Shown here: in pieces, positions 51,659 through 59,994 of the stretch
Position numbering within the stretch: the first letter of the stretch is position 1
How the letters are laid out: the number at the start of each line of letters is the position of its first letter
Assembly (NCBI GenBank): GCA_965546615.1
Contig: CBEUVQ010000010.1
Location: 15,755 to 79,754, forward strand
From: CBEUVQ01 sp965546615
GTDB taxonomy: Bacteria > Bacillota > Desulfotomaculia > Desulfotomaculales > Desulfohalotomaculaceae
DNA length: 64,000 nucleotides
Direction of reading: 5' to 3'
Position numbers and translations under genes: made by a program
Notes under the pieces: model-generated
Seen by the model: only the letters and a program-made list of their open reading frames with translations
Databases searched by the model: none
What the model was told of the DNA's origin: nothing

Positions 51659-52648
51659 TTATTCAATTACCGTTTGTGCTTTGGCCTTTATTTCATCAGA
51701 AATGGTGACACCCATTCTTTCCGCAGCTTTTAGATTAATGACAATATTAGAACCTTCTTGGCTTTCAATGGGCATATCTTGGGGTTTTTCACCATCTAAG
51801 ATCCGCAATGCCATTTCACCGGTAGTGCGTCCCAATTGATAATAGTCAATGCCTATTGTAGCCAGCGCACCTTTTTTTACAGAATCCTGTTCAGCTGCAA
51901 AAAGCGGTATTTTATTGTCCTCAGCAACTTTAATTACCGCAGTTACTGAAGCAATTACCATGTTGTCAGTTGGTAAATAAAAAGCATCCACCCTGCCTAC
52001 CAATGATTGAGCAGCCTGCATTACTTCGTTAGAAGCTGTAATCGGCACTTTAATTATTTCTAAGTTCATTTCTTCAGCTGATTTTTCAGCAATATCAATT
52101 TGAATTTGAGAATTGATTTCGCTGGAATTATAAATGACACCAATTTTACTTGCTTCCGGTACTATATCTTTAATTAACTGCAGCTGATCTCTTACCGGGT
52201 TCAAATCTGTAGTGCCGGTAACATTTGTTTCCGGTTTTTCATTACTTTTTACCAATTTAGCGCTTACCGGGTCGGTAACTGCAGTTATCAGAATTGGTAT
52301 TTCAGTTGTTTCATTTGCCATTGCCATCGCTGAAGGGGTGGCGACAGCAAGCACTAAATCGCTTTTATCCTGCACAAATTTACGCGCAATGGCTTGAAGG
52401 TTGCCTTGGTCACCTTGGGCGTTTTGATAATCCACTATCAGTTTTTCGCCGTCAACGTACCCATTTTCTTTTAATACATCTAAAAAACCATTTCTGGCTG
52501 CATCTAATGAAGGGTGTTCTACAATTTGAATAATCCCTAATTTAACCTGCCCAGAGTCACTGCTGCCTGCTGATTTGCTTTCTTCACCACAACCTGCCAA
52601 GCCAATCATCAATATCAAAGATAAAACTGCTAACAATATCTTTCTCAT
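51659..52648 (-). CDS. ABC transporter substrate-binding lipoprotein (TrpX-like family)
   Basis: A 329-residue lipoprotein with signal peptide and lipobox GLAGC near residue 20, then a two-lobed periplasmic-binding fold of the PF04392 family (VKLGIIQIVEHPSLDAARNG, VATPSAMAMANETTEIPI, VTGTTDLNP). Family members with known control bind amino acids such as tryptophan. Here a T-box leader with a discriminator-A reading sits upstream, which does not fit the local tRNA-Trp. No permease or ATPase genes follow, so it must share one encoded elsewhere. Confidence 0.85.
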   Translation of the reverse strand: MRKILLAVLSLILMIGLAGCGEESKSAGSSDSGQVKLGIIQIVEHPSLDAARNGFLDVLKENGYVDGEKLIVDYQNAQGDQGNLQAIARKFVQDKSDLVLAVATPSAMAMANETTEIPILITAVTDPVSAKLVKSNEKPETNVTGTTDLNPVRDQLQLIKDIVPEASKIGVIYNSSEINSQIQIDIAEKSAEEMNLEIIKVPITASNEVMQAAQSLVGRVDAFYLPTDNMVIASVTAVIKVAEDNKIPLFAAEQDSVKKGALATIGIDYYQLGRTTGEMALRILDGEKPQDMPIESQEGSNIVINLKAAERMGVTISDEIKAKAQTVIE

Positions 52649-52728
52649 TAATGCATACCTCCCAATTATTTATAAATTAATTATTTATTGATTGGTTAAT
52701 GTGTTTATTAAGCTCTCCCCCCTTTTCT

Positions 52729-52853
52729 AAAAAATAAAAACTCTCCGTTCCCAATAAGGGACGGAGAGTTAAATCCGCGGTACCACCCTAGTTGACTTGT
52801 TAAAAGTCCACCTCAAACCGGTACGGGATCGTTCACGTCTGACGGATGTTTTA
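52729..52853 (-). promoter_or_regulatory. Second, partial T-box module
   Basis: A second T-box core (complement of CGCGGTACCACCCT at 52776-52789) and its own terminator (ACTCTCCGT 52740-52748 with 52761-52769, then a T-run leftwards). It is preceded by a copy of the CCCGTACCGG segment seen in the first unit but has no stem I, as only about 65 bases separate it from the first terminator. Confidence 0.8.
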
Positions 52854-53145
52854 GAAAATAAAAAAAGCATTTCATCCTCAAGGGACGAAATGCTGTATTT
52901 CGCGGTACCACCCTAGTTGCTGCAAAAGCCGCTTTTCCGGTACGGGACGTATCGATCCGATACCTGTTTCCTTTTAACGGTGGAACATTCCGGCTGTACC
53001 TACTTAATAATTTCAGCACAGCAACTCCGGAGAGAACTTCAATTAACCATACCTTAAAGAAGCTCGCAGTCTATGACTTCTTCTCCCTGAAAGGCTGGGT
53101 TTAATCTACTTTTCCCCATCATCGTCGATAAATAATGTTCAATTT
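52854..53145 (-). promoter_or_regulatory. T-box riboswitch, complete unit
   Basis: Read leftwards from about 53145: stem I with a GNUGNGA-type distal loop (GACTGCGA near 53070), a specifier region GAAGTTCTCTCCGGAG near 53035, stems II/III, the T-box core (complement of 52901-52914) and a terminator (52866-52873 with 52887-52894) with T-run. The bulge reads UGGU, so it pairs with a tRNA ending ACCA. The specifier is either UUC (Phe) or GUU (Val); I cannot decide. Confidence 0.88.
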
Positions 53146-53151
53146 ATATTT

Positions 53152-53180
53152 ATATTAAGCATTAACAGCACTGCTGTCAA
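53152..53180 (-). promoter_or_regulatory. Sigma-A promoter of the T-box transcript
   Basis: Leftward TTGACA (53175-53180), a 17-base spacer and TAATAT (53152-53157). The -35 is perfect. The transcript should start near 53145. Confidence 0.82.
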
Positions 53181-53252
53181 TTGTTTTTTATCAATTTAAT
53201 GAATTTTATTAATCCGCAAATCGAGTGCGGCTTATTATTGGTATTAATTGCA

Positions 53253-53966
53253 TTATCCTTTTTCTATTTCGTCATTAATCCGGTAATTGTTTACCAAATC
53301 TTCACTGTGCAATTCTAAGCAGTACATTCTACACGAAGGCAAATTTAAGGTTTTATGCAGTTCTGCCAGCATATGTTTAGAGCCTTCAGCAGTAAAAGCC
53401 AATCCATTTTCCAGTAATTCATGCAGCACTGTTTCATAAAATTTAAATACAGCAGCTGTTTTAGGATTGTGCTGAATATACTGCTTTTGGTATTTTGTTA
53501 AAACGTTATTATTTAACCAATAATTTAATTCAATCAAGTTTAACGTTTTACCTATTGCATCTAAATCTGAGGTAAATCCTTTTTTCGCTGCTGCTTTACA
53601 ATAGCTGTACTGTTTTTGATGCCAAGCAATAATATCAAAACCACAAGATTTTAAGATGTTATCAATGGAAAAATGATGCGAAAAACTCATAATTAGAGAA
53701 AAGAGCGGATTTTCAGTGTTTTTTTCCTCAAAAAAGAACCAATAACCTTTTTCGTATATCAGGTAATGATGGCAAAGCTCATGTGCTTTGATATAGTCCT
53801 CCATTTTGGGATCAGTGTCACTTCTTACATAAACATGCGTTTTGTTGATAACCCCGCCGGATAAATGCATAAGCAGAGCATCATTGACCGGTGTTTTTTT
53901 CTCAAAGACTACGGTATTGGAATCTATTTTTAGCTCTCGATATAAGCGGTTCCATATTTCAGACAT
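53253..53966 (-). CDS. HExxH-containing protein of unknown function
   Basis: A 237-residue protein with a zinc-metallopeptidase-like motif, AHELCHHYL (about residues 62-70, HExxH), preceded by a beta-rich stretch and followed by a long helical region. This resembles the size and motif placement of ImmA/IrrE-like peptidases but I do not see their other signatures, and there is no HTH partner gene. AAGGAG precedes the ATG. Single gene. A peptidase function is inference from one motif. Confidence 0.65.
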   Translation of the reverse strand: MSEIWNRLYRELKIDSNTVVFEKKTPVNDALLMHLSGGVINKTHVYVRSDTDPKMEDYIKAHELCHHYLIYEKGYWFFFEEKNTENPLFSLIMSFSHHFSIDNILKSCGFDIIAWHQKQYSYCKAAAKKGFTSDLDAIGKTLNLIELNYWLNNNVLTKYQKQYIQHNPKTAAVFKFYETVLHELLENGLAFTAEGSKHMLAELHKTLNLPSCRMYCLELHSEDLVNNYRINDEIEKG

Positions 53967-54121
53967 GGCAATCTCCTTTTTTTAAGAGATTTTATGTAAA
54001 ACAATTATTCTTTACAGGCAATTATATACCTCATATTGGGTTTTCACTAGGCGTATGTTATAGAAATACAGCAGCATATCTATCAAAATTATATACAATA
54101 AATCCAGGTAAATAAACACAT

Positions 54122-54153
54122 AAAAAACAGCCGGATAATTATTGCCGGCTGTT
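54122..54153 (-). terminator. Terminator of the SleB-like gene
   Basis: AACAGCCGG (54126-54134) pairs with CCGGCTGTT (54145-54153); T-runs flank it in both directions, so it may also work rightwards. Confidence 0.85.
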
Positions 54154-54165
54154 TTTTTAATTAAA

Positions 54166-54933
54166 TTAATAAGTAAATGTAAATGCACCTATTTTAGCAG
54201 CAAACGGTCTTGACTGCAGCCACTGGTTAGTTACATCAGATTCAAAAAAGTAAATAGCCCCGTTTGTTGGATCCTGTCCGCTAAATGCGTCTTGGGCGGC
54301 GTTATAAGCTGAATTTGTGGCTGAATTGTAAATAAAGCCGTTCTCTACAGGTGTAAATTGATAGTACCCATAGCTTTTTTGATAGATTACACCACTAATC
54401 GAGTTTGGAAAATCTTTGTTTGCCACTCTGTTTAACACTACAGCCCCTACTGCTACCTGAGCGGTATATGGTTCCCCTTGGGCTTCTGCACTAATCAGTC
54501 TGGCCAACAAATCCAAATCGCTGCTGCTGATGGTAGTTTCCCTGCCTGTACTTCCGCGGTCAGCGGTTGCAGCACCGGGAATGCGCAATTGCTGCCCGGG
54601 GTAAATGGCTGTGCTGCTTAAGCCGTTTTCACGCATGATTTCTTGGTAGGAAACACCATATTTTTGACCGATAAAGTACAGCGAATCACCTTTTTGTACA
54701 GTATAAACATTTGCAGCAGGGATAATTAGTTTTTGACCGGCATAAATAGTTGTGCTGGTCAGTCCGTTAGCTTGTTGGATTTGTGACGCCGATACGCTGT
54801 ATTTTTGACCAATTAAATAAAGAGAATCGCCGCGCTGCACGGTATAACTTGCTGCTTCGGCATAGCCGGCTGATGCTGATAATAACAGCATGAATACAAA
54901 ACCCGCAAAAAATAATCCTATTTTTTTATTCAC
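54166..54933 (-). CDS. LysM-LysM-SleB cell wall hydrolase
   Basis: A 255-residue secreted protein: signal peptide (about 1-27), two LysM domains (about 29-73 and 76-120, each with GDSLYLIGQKY or GDSLYFIGQKY), and a C-terminal SleB/CwlJ hydrolase domain (about 138-255) with LLARLISAEAQGEPYTAQVA, VVLNRVANKDFPNSISGVI and DPTNGAIYFF. The catalytic Glu is in AEAQGE. Such proteins cleave spore cortex peptidoglycan at germination, or vegetative wall. The start is GTG at 54933 behind AAGGAGG. Two LysM domains differ from the single binding domain of Bacillus SleB. Confidence 0.9.
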   Translation of the reverse strand: MNKKIGLFFAGFVFMLLLSASAGYAEAASYTVQRGDSLYLIGQKYSVSASQIQQANGLTSTTIYAGQKLIIPAANVYTVQKGDSLYFIGQKYGVSYQEIMRENGLSSTAIYPGQQLRIPGAATADRGSTGRETTISSSDLDLLARLISAEAQGEPYTAQVAVGAVVLNRVANKDFPNSISGVIYQKSYGYYQFTPVENGFIYNSATNSAYNAAQDAFSGQDPTNGAIYFFESDVTNQWLQSRPFAAKIGAFTFTY

Positions 54934-55025
54934 TTTGTCCCTCCTTTTACTAAATTTTTATTTATATATCTGCAAACACTTAGTTCGACAAAAAACAGCA
55001 TCTCCCTTTATGAAAATATTGGTCA

Positions 55026-55064
55026 GTAAAAGCAAAACAAGCCTGTACTTAATTACAGACTTGT
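55026..55064 (-). terminator. Terminator overlapping the end of the GGDEF/EAL gene
   Basis: ACAAGCCTGTA (55037-55047) and TACAGACTTGT (55054-55064) pair with one mismatch; read leftwards a T-rich run follows. The stop codon lies within the hairpin. Confidence 0.75.
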
Positions 55065-56888
55065 GGGTGCCGGATCGATGTTAAATTGTTTTAATTTGAG
55101 CATTTTTGCTATTTTTTCTTGAGTTACCGGCTCGCTGAAAAGAAAGCCCTGTACCTCGTTGCATTTTAACTTTTTAAGAAACTGCAGCTGCTCTGCAGTT
55201 TCCACCCCTTCAGCAACAACTTTTAATTTTAAACTGTGAGCCATAGCAATAGCAGCCGCTACAATGGCAGCATTATCTGCATCCGAAGTTATGTCGGTAA
55301 TAAAAGATCGATCTATTTTCAGCATGTCAATAGGCATTTTCTTTAAAAAACTTAGCGAAGAATAGCCCGTGCCGAAATCATCCAATGAGATATGGATGCC
55401 CATACTTTTTAATTCTTGCAGTATTTTCGAGACCAGTTTTATATTATGCATAGCAATATTTTCTGTTATTTCCAGTTCCAGCCACTGTGCTTCTAAACCG
55501 GTTTCTTGGAGAATATCTGCAATAATTTTTTTAAAATCAGTTTGCAAAAATTGTTTTGCAGATAAGTTAACTGCCATCCGTATCGGCGGCAGCCCACTTT
55601 GCTGCCAAGCAATATTCTGATTACAAGCGGTACGCAGCACCCACTCTCCAATCGGTATGATTAGTCCGATTTCTTCAGCCAAGGGAATAAACTCGGCAGG
55701 AGAAATGATCCCATGTTTAGGATGCTGCCAGCGAATCAGCGCTTCTACCCCGATTACCTTTTTGCTGTTTACATTAACTTTGGGCTGGTAATGAAGTGTA
55801 AATTCATTTAGTTCTAATGCTTTGCGTAAGCTGTTTTCCATCTTTAATAATTTAATCGCTTGATTGTACATTGATTGATTATACAGCTGATAGTTATTTC
55901 TGCCTTTTTCTTTAGCATGATACATTGCAGTGTCTGCATTTTTTAAAAGCGTTTCTTCATCACGACCGTCCTTAGGATAAATGGCTATACCAATGCTGGT
56001 ACTTACATGCAAATTAAGTCCGTTAATATTAAAAGGCTTTTGCATTGCGGTAATTATTTTTTTAGAAATTTGCACAGCATCTTCTTCACTGTCAATCTCC
56101 GATAAAAGCACAATAAATTCGTCGCCGCCCATCCGGGAAATTACATCATCTTTTCTTAAACAGCTAACCAAACGATTGGCCGCGCTTTTTAATAAAAAAT
56201 CACCGATGTTGTGGCCCAAAGAGTCATTGATAAATTTAAACCGATCTAAGTCTAAAAACAGAACTGCTGTGTTTTTCTGCTTTTGCTTAGCCTTTTTGAG
56301 GGCGGCAGAAAGCTGCTTTTTAAAAAGTATCCGGTTTGGCAGGTTAGTCAAAGAATCATGATAAGCTAAAAATTCAATTTTTTCTTCTATCTTTTTATGT
56401 TCAGTAATATCAATTAGAGCAATCACAACACCGCCCTGCTTGCTTTTTAGCGGTACTGCTTGCAGTAAAAACCAATGTTTACCGTCTTTTAATTGTTGGT
56501 TAAACTCCATACTAAAATTTTCTTTTAAACCCAACAGTACTTTTTTTAGCCCCACAACAATTTTTTTCCAATGAGCAGCTTGAAATACAGACTGCTGACA
56601 AATCTCAATTACATTAATATTATTAATAAAATCTTGTTTTTTACCGCTAAGCTCATATACAAACTTAATAAATGCATCGTTAACAGTAATGATATTGCCG
56701 CTGTTATCCAAAACAGCTATCGGAGAGTATAAAGATCGCAATATCGCTTGATTTAATTCCTCGCTGGCATGCAGCTGATCCAAGCTTTGCTGCAGTTCAG
56801 CATAATAATTTTTTCTCATTGAGTGTTCTCCAAGCCCAATAAGTTTATCTCGCAGTGAGTGTTGCTTATCTTTTACTTTAGAGTGCAT
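55053..56888 (-). CDS. PAS-GGDEF-EAL c-di-GMP turnover protein
   Basis: A 611-residue cytoplasmic signalling protein: coiled N-terminus, a PAS domain (about 45-165), a GGDEF domain with MGGDEF (about 250) and an EAL domain with EALIRW (about 380) and DDFGTGYSSL. Both active-site motifs are intact, so it could make and degrade c-di-GMP, with PAS deciding the balance. No membrane segment. The ATG has GAGGTGAT upstream, inside the end of the alcohol dehydrogenase gene (11-base overlap), so the two are coupled. Confidence 0.92.
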   Translation of the reverse strand: MHSKVKDKQHSLRDKLIGLGEHSMRKNYYAELQQSLDQLHASEELNQAILRSLYSPIAVLDNSGNIITVNDAFIKFVYELSGKKQDFINNINVIEICQQSVFQAAHWKKIVVGLKKVLLGLKENFSMEFNQQLKDGKHWFLLQAVPLKSKQGGVVIALIDITEHKKIEEKIEFLAYHDSLTNLPNRILFKKQLSAALKKAKQKQKNTAVLFLDLDRFKFINDSLGHNIGDFLLKSAANRLVSCLRKDDVISRMGGDEFIVLLSEIDSEEDAVQISKKIITAMQKPFNINGLNLHVSTSIGIAIYPKDGRDEETLLKNADTAMYHAKEKGRNNYQLYNQSMYNQAIKLLKMENSLRKALELNEFTLHYQPKVNVNSKKVIGVEALIRWQHPKHGIISPAEFIPLAEEIGLIIPIGEWVLRTACNQNIAWQQSGLPPIRMAVNLSAKQFLQTDFKKIIADILQETGLEAQWLELEITENIAMHNIKLVSKILQELKSMGIHISLDDFGTGYSSLSFLKKMPIDMLKIDRSFITDITSDADNAAIVAAAIAMAHSLKLKVVAEGVETAEQLQFLKKLKCNEVQGFLFSEPVTQEKIAKMLKLKQFNIDPAPTSL

Positions 56889-58032
56889 TTTTAAAAATCA
56901 CCTCAACATGCTTTTGTGTCAAAGTACGCGGATTGGTAGCCATGCAGGCATCATTCATTGTATTGGCAGCTAAATGAGGGATATCGTCCGATGTCACACC
57001 TAAGTCCGTTAAAGTACGAGTAATGCCTACTGCTCCTTTTAACCGCTTAATCTTTTCTAAAAGCGCATTTAATTTTTCATTATCGCTCATACCGGTAAAG
57101 TTTAAGTCCATGGCCTCTCCGATTTTCCAATAGCGTTCAGGACATGCTGAATAATTGTATTCAATAACGTGGTTGAGTAAAACCGCGTTGCACTCCCCGT
57201 GAGGCAAATCTAAATAACCTCCTAAACTGTGTGCCATTGCATGTACTGCACCTAAAATTGCATTTGAAAAGGCGATTCCGGCCTGTAAACTTGCCAGCAT
57301 CATTTTACCGCGCAGCTCGATGTTATCAGGCTGTTTTATTGTTCCGGGCAGATATAATGAAATTAAGCGAATAGCCTCTAAAGCAAAATTATCGGTAATT
57401 GGTGAACTTGCATTAGAAACATAAGCTTCAATGGCGTGTGTCAGTGCATCCATGCCGGTACATGCCGTAAGGTATGCCGGCATGGTAGTTAACGTTTGGG
57501 GATCGATCAGTGATACATCAGGAACTAATATTTTGCTGACAATGGTTTTTTTAACGCGAAGTTCTTCATCCATGATAATAGCAAACTGTGAAACATCAGC
57601 CGAACTGCCGGCAGTTGTTGGAATACAAATTAATGGTGGCAGCGGCTGAATAATCTTATCTATCCCTTCAAATTCAAAAATATGCTTATTATTTGCAGAA
57701 ACGATGCCAATTCCTTTGGCGCAGTCAATTGAGCTTCCTCCTCCTACCGCCACAATGGCATCGCAACCGGCATCTTGGTATACTAACGCTCCGTTTAAAA
57801 CTTCCGCTGCTTTTGGATTAGGGGTTATGTGCGAAAATATCTCATAGGAGAGGTTGAATTTTTCTAAACTGGCAGCAACAGGTTCAATCCAGCCGGCGTT
57901 AATGATTTCCGCATCTGTTACCACCAATACTTTTTTTGCACCATAATTCTTGGCATATTGACCGGCTAAGTTTATTGCCCCCAGCCCATAAACAAACTCT
58001 GGCACAACAAACTTTCTTAATTCTAATAACAT
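56878..58032 (-). CDS. Iron-containing alcohol dehydrogenase
   Basis: A 384-residue group III alcohol dehydrogenase. The NAD-binding VGGGSSIDCAKG (about 91-102), PTTAGSSADVS (about 138) and the metal-binding HAIEAYV, HAMAHSLGGYLDLPHGECNA stretch (about 265-284) are complete. It reduces aldehydes or oxidises alcohols; substrate undefined. ATG at 58032; a TTG at 58044 directly abuts the GGGAGG site and cannot be the start. Co-transcribed with the c-di-GMP gene. Confidence 0.92.
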   Translation of the reverse strand: MLLELRKFVVPEFVYGLGAINLAGQYAKNYGAKKVLVVTDAEIINAGWIEPVAASLEKFNLSYEIFSHITPNPKAAEVLNGALVYQDAGCDAIVAVGGGSSIDCAKGIGIVSANNKHIFEFEGIDKIIQPLPPLICIPTTAGSSADVSQFAIIMDEELRVKKTIVSKILVPDVSLIDPQTLTTMPAYLTACTGMDALTHAIEAYVSNASSPITDNFALEAIRLISLYLPGTIKQPDNIELRGKMMLASLQAGIAFSNAILGAVHAMAHSLGGYLDLPHGECNAVLLNHVIEYNYSACPERYWKIGEAMDLNFTGMSDNEKLNALLEKIKRLKGAVGITRTLTDLGVTSDDIPHLAANTMNDACMATNPRTLTQKHVEVIFKNAL

Positions 58033-58136
58033 TTTAAACTTCAACCTCCCTTTTTTTATATTATCACACCAAAAGATTTAGCAGCACATGACAGAAATTA
58101 AATTTAGATTTCGCTGAATATTTCAACACTAAACAA

Positions 58137-58163
58137 ACAAAACCTGCACCAACAGCGCAGGTT
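58137..58163 (-). terminator. Terminator of the zinc uptake operon
   Basis: AACCTGC (58141-58147) pairs with GCAGGTT (58157-58163); read leftwards it ends in TTTTGTTTG. Confidence 0.78.
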
Positions 58164-58172
58164 TTTGTTAAT

Positions 58173-58379
58173 TTATTTTTCATCTAATCTGATCTCATCA
58201 ATAATAATTCCGTTGTAGTCCGCTTCATCAAGGCAGCGGCCGCAATTATCACAAATTTTTTCCGGTACTAAGTCGCATCGGTCACATTCACCGCAATCGT
58301 TACAAATTTTTGCATCATCGAGCAAACAGAGTTTTTCATCAGCTAATTTTTTTTTGGGTGCAAATCGATAGACTGCCAA
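58173..58379 (-). CDS. Cys-rich small protein at the end of the zinc operon
   Basis: A 68-residue protein with eight Cys: CX2CX2CX2C at residues 26-35, CX2CX2C at 43-49, and Cys 18. The start is TTG at 58379, 7 bases after GAGGTGAT, and 9 bases after the znuB stop, so it belongs to the operon. The Cys pattern could hold zinc or an iron-sulfur cluster. A metallochaperone or zinc store is an attractive guess but unsupported beyond context. Confidence 0.68.
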   Translation of the reverse strand: MAVYRFAPKKKLADEKLCLLDDAKICNDCGECDRCDLVPEKICDNCGRCLDEADYNGIIIDEIRLDEK

Positions 58380-58388
58380 AAAATCACC

Positions 58389-59231
58389 TCACTTTAACTT
58401 TTTTACTTGCATTGTTTGATGATCACTATACTGGGTAAAATTCTTGATCAACATCACACCTATAAGAATTATTACTGCCAACATAATAATTGTTCCGCCG
58501 GGAGGTAGGTTTAAATAAAATGATAATATCAGACCAACCAGCACGGAAATATTGCCAAAAATTATTGATAAAGTTAATGCTTCTTTAAAACTTTTTGCCA
58601 ACTGCAGTGCAGTAGCCACCGGAATAATCATCAATGATGAAACCATTAGAATTCCAACAATACGCATCGTTAAAGCAATGGTTAAGGCAGTTGCTGCAGT
58701 AAAAATAACATTTATTGTTTTTACCGGCAGCCCATACACATGAGCTGTTTCTTCATCAAAGGATATCAAATACAGCTCTTTAAATAATGAAATGATCAAC
58801 AACAACACAGTTAGTCCGGCAGTTAAAACTACAATTACATCGGTGTCATTATTGACTACAATACTGCCAAAAAGATAGTTTAAGACGTTTGCATTTAATC
58901 CGTTGCCAATGCCCAATAACACAGCAGCTAAAGCCACACCGGTTGATAACATAATGGCAACTGCCAACTCCGAATAGTGACGGTAACGCTGACGCAGATT
59001 TTCGATAATTAATCCTCCGCCAACTGCAAAGAGCGAAGCACCGATAATTGGATTGGAACCGGATATCAACCCCGCAGCCACGCCCGCCAATGAAATGTGC
59101 GACAAAGCATCTGCTATTAAAGACATGCGGCGCAGCGCAATGAAAAGCCCGACTAAAGGACAAATAATCGCCACCACAAAACCTATGACAAAGGCCTTTT
59201 GCATGAAATTGTATTGGAAAATCTCTAACAT
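58389..59231 (-). CDS. znuB: Zinc/manganese ABC transporter permease (ZnuB-like)
   Basis: A 280-residue ABC-3 family permease with about eight membrane helices and the family pattern SLIADALSHISLAGVAAGL (about 32-50), the coupling loop to the ATPase. AAGGTGAT precedes the ATG. It lies 16 bases after znuC. Zinc specificity rests on the His-rich ZnuA and Fur-family regulator in the operon; manganese is the alternative. Confidence 0.9.
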   Translation of the reverse strand: MLEIFQYNFMQKAFVIGFVVAIICPLVGLFIALRRMSLIADALSHISLAGVAAGLISGSNPIIGASLFAVGGGLIIENLRQRYRHYSELAVAIMLSTGVALAAVLLGIGNGLNANVLNYLFGSIVVNNDTDVIVVLTAGLTVLLLIISLFKELYLISFDEETAHVYGLPVKTINVIFTAATALTIALTMRIVGILMVSSLMIIPVATALQLAKSFKEALTLSIIFGNISVLVGLILSFYLNLPPGGTIIMLAVIILIGVMLIKNFTQYSDHQTMQVKKLK

Positions 59232-59247
59232 TTAATCACCTTTATAA

Positions 59248-59994
59248 TTAGTTTAATGCAAAACTGTTTATACTTTTGGGGCAAACTATATCCTGAATCA
59301 GATCGTTATCTCCGTTATGACAAGAACAATGACAAATTTTTTTATCTAAGCAAACCTGTCTGTTAATCAAGTTCCTGATTAATTCTAATTCATGGGAAAC
59401 AATCAATATCGTTAAACCATGTTCACGGTTTAAGTTCTTCAGTAATTCGATAATTATTGTTTGGTTTTGAACATCAACACCAACAGTCGGCTCGTCAAGA
59501 ATTAATAATTCAGGATTAGACACAATCGCCCTGGCAATAAATACGCGCTGCTGCTGTCCGCCTGAAAGGGTTGACAACATCTGATTTTTCAGGTCATACA
59601 GTCCAACCATCTGCAGAACTTCATCAGTTTGCTTATAATCAATACTGTTTAATGGTTTAAACAATCCCCTTTTGGCAATTCTTCCGGCAGCAACCGCTTC
59701 TTGTACGGTTGTAGGAAAACCAAGATTAAAGGATGTTGCCCGCTGCGGTACATAACCAACTCGGTGCCGTTCTAAAAATCTGTATATTGGTACATTAAAT
59801 AATTTAATTGAACCACTTGCCGGTTTTAACAGGCCTAAAATCAACTTTAACAGCGTGCTTTTTCCGGCACCGTTCGGTCCGGTGATACCAACAGCATCAC
59901 CGACATTAACGGTTAAATTAACATCTTCCAGCACGTTATGACAACCGTAACTGAAGGTTACATTATTCAGTTCCAAGATTTGCTTAGTATTCAT
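59248..59994 (-). CDS. znuC: Zinc/manganese ABC transporter ATPase (ZnuC-like)
   Basis: A 248-residue ABC ATPase: Walker A GPNGAGKST (about 36-44), Q-loop VGYVPQRA, signature LSGGQQQR and Walker B LILDEPTV. A C-terminal CHCSCHNGD segment, rich in Cys and His, may touch metal. The ATG at 59994 (6 bases after GGGGG) lies inside znuA, 11-base overlap. Confidence 0.9.
   Translation of the reverse strand: MNTKQILELNNVTFSYGCHNVLEDVNLTVNVGDAVGITGPNGAGKSTLLKLILGLLKPASGSIKLFNVPIYRFLERHRVGYVPQRATSFNLGFPTTVQEAVAAGRIAKRGLFKPLNSIDYKQTDEVLQMVGLYDLKNQMLSTLSGGQQQRVFIARAIVSNPELLILDEPTVGVDVQNQTIIIELLKNLNREHGLTILIVSHELELIRNLINRQVCLDKKICHCSCHNGDNDLIQDIVCPKSINSFALN

Noticed and set aside
52729..53145. Tryptophan-specific T-box
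   Set aside because: The UGGU bulge needs discriminator A, while tRNA-Trp here has G, and no UGG falls at the specifier position.
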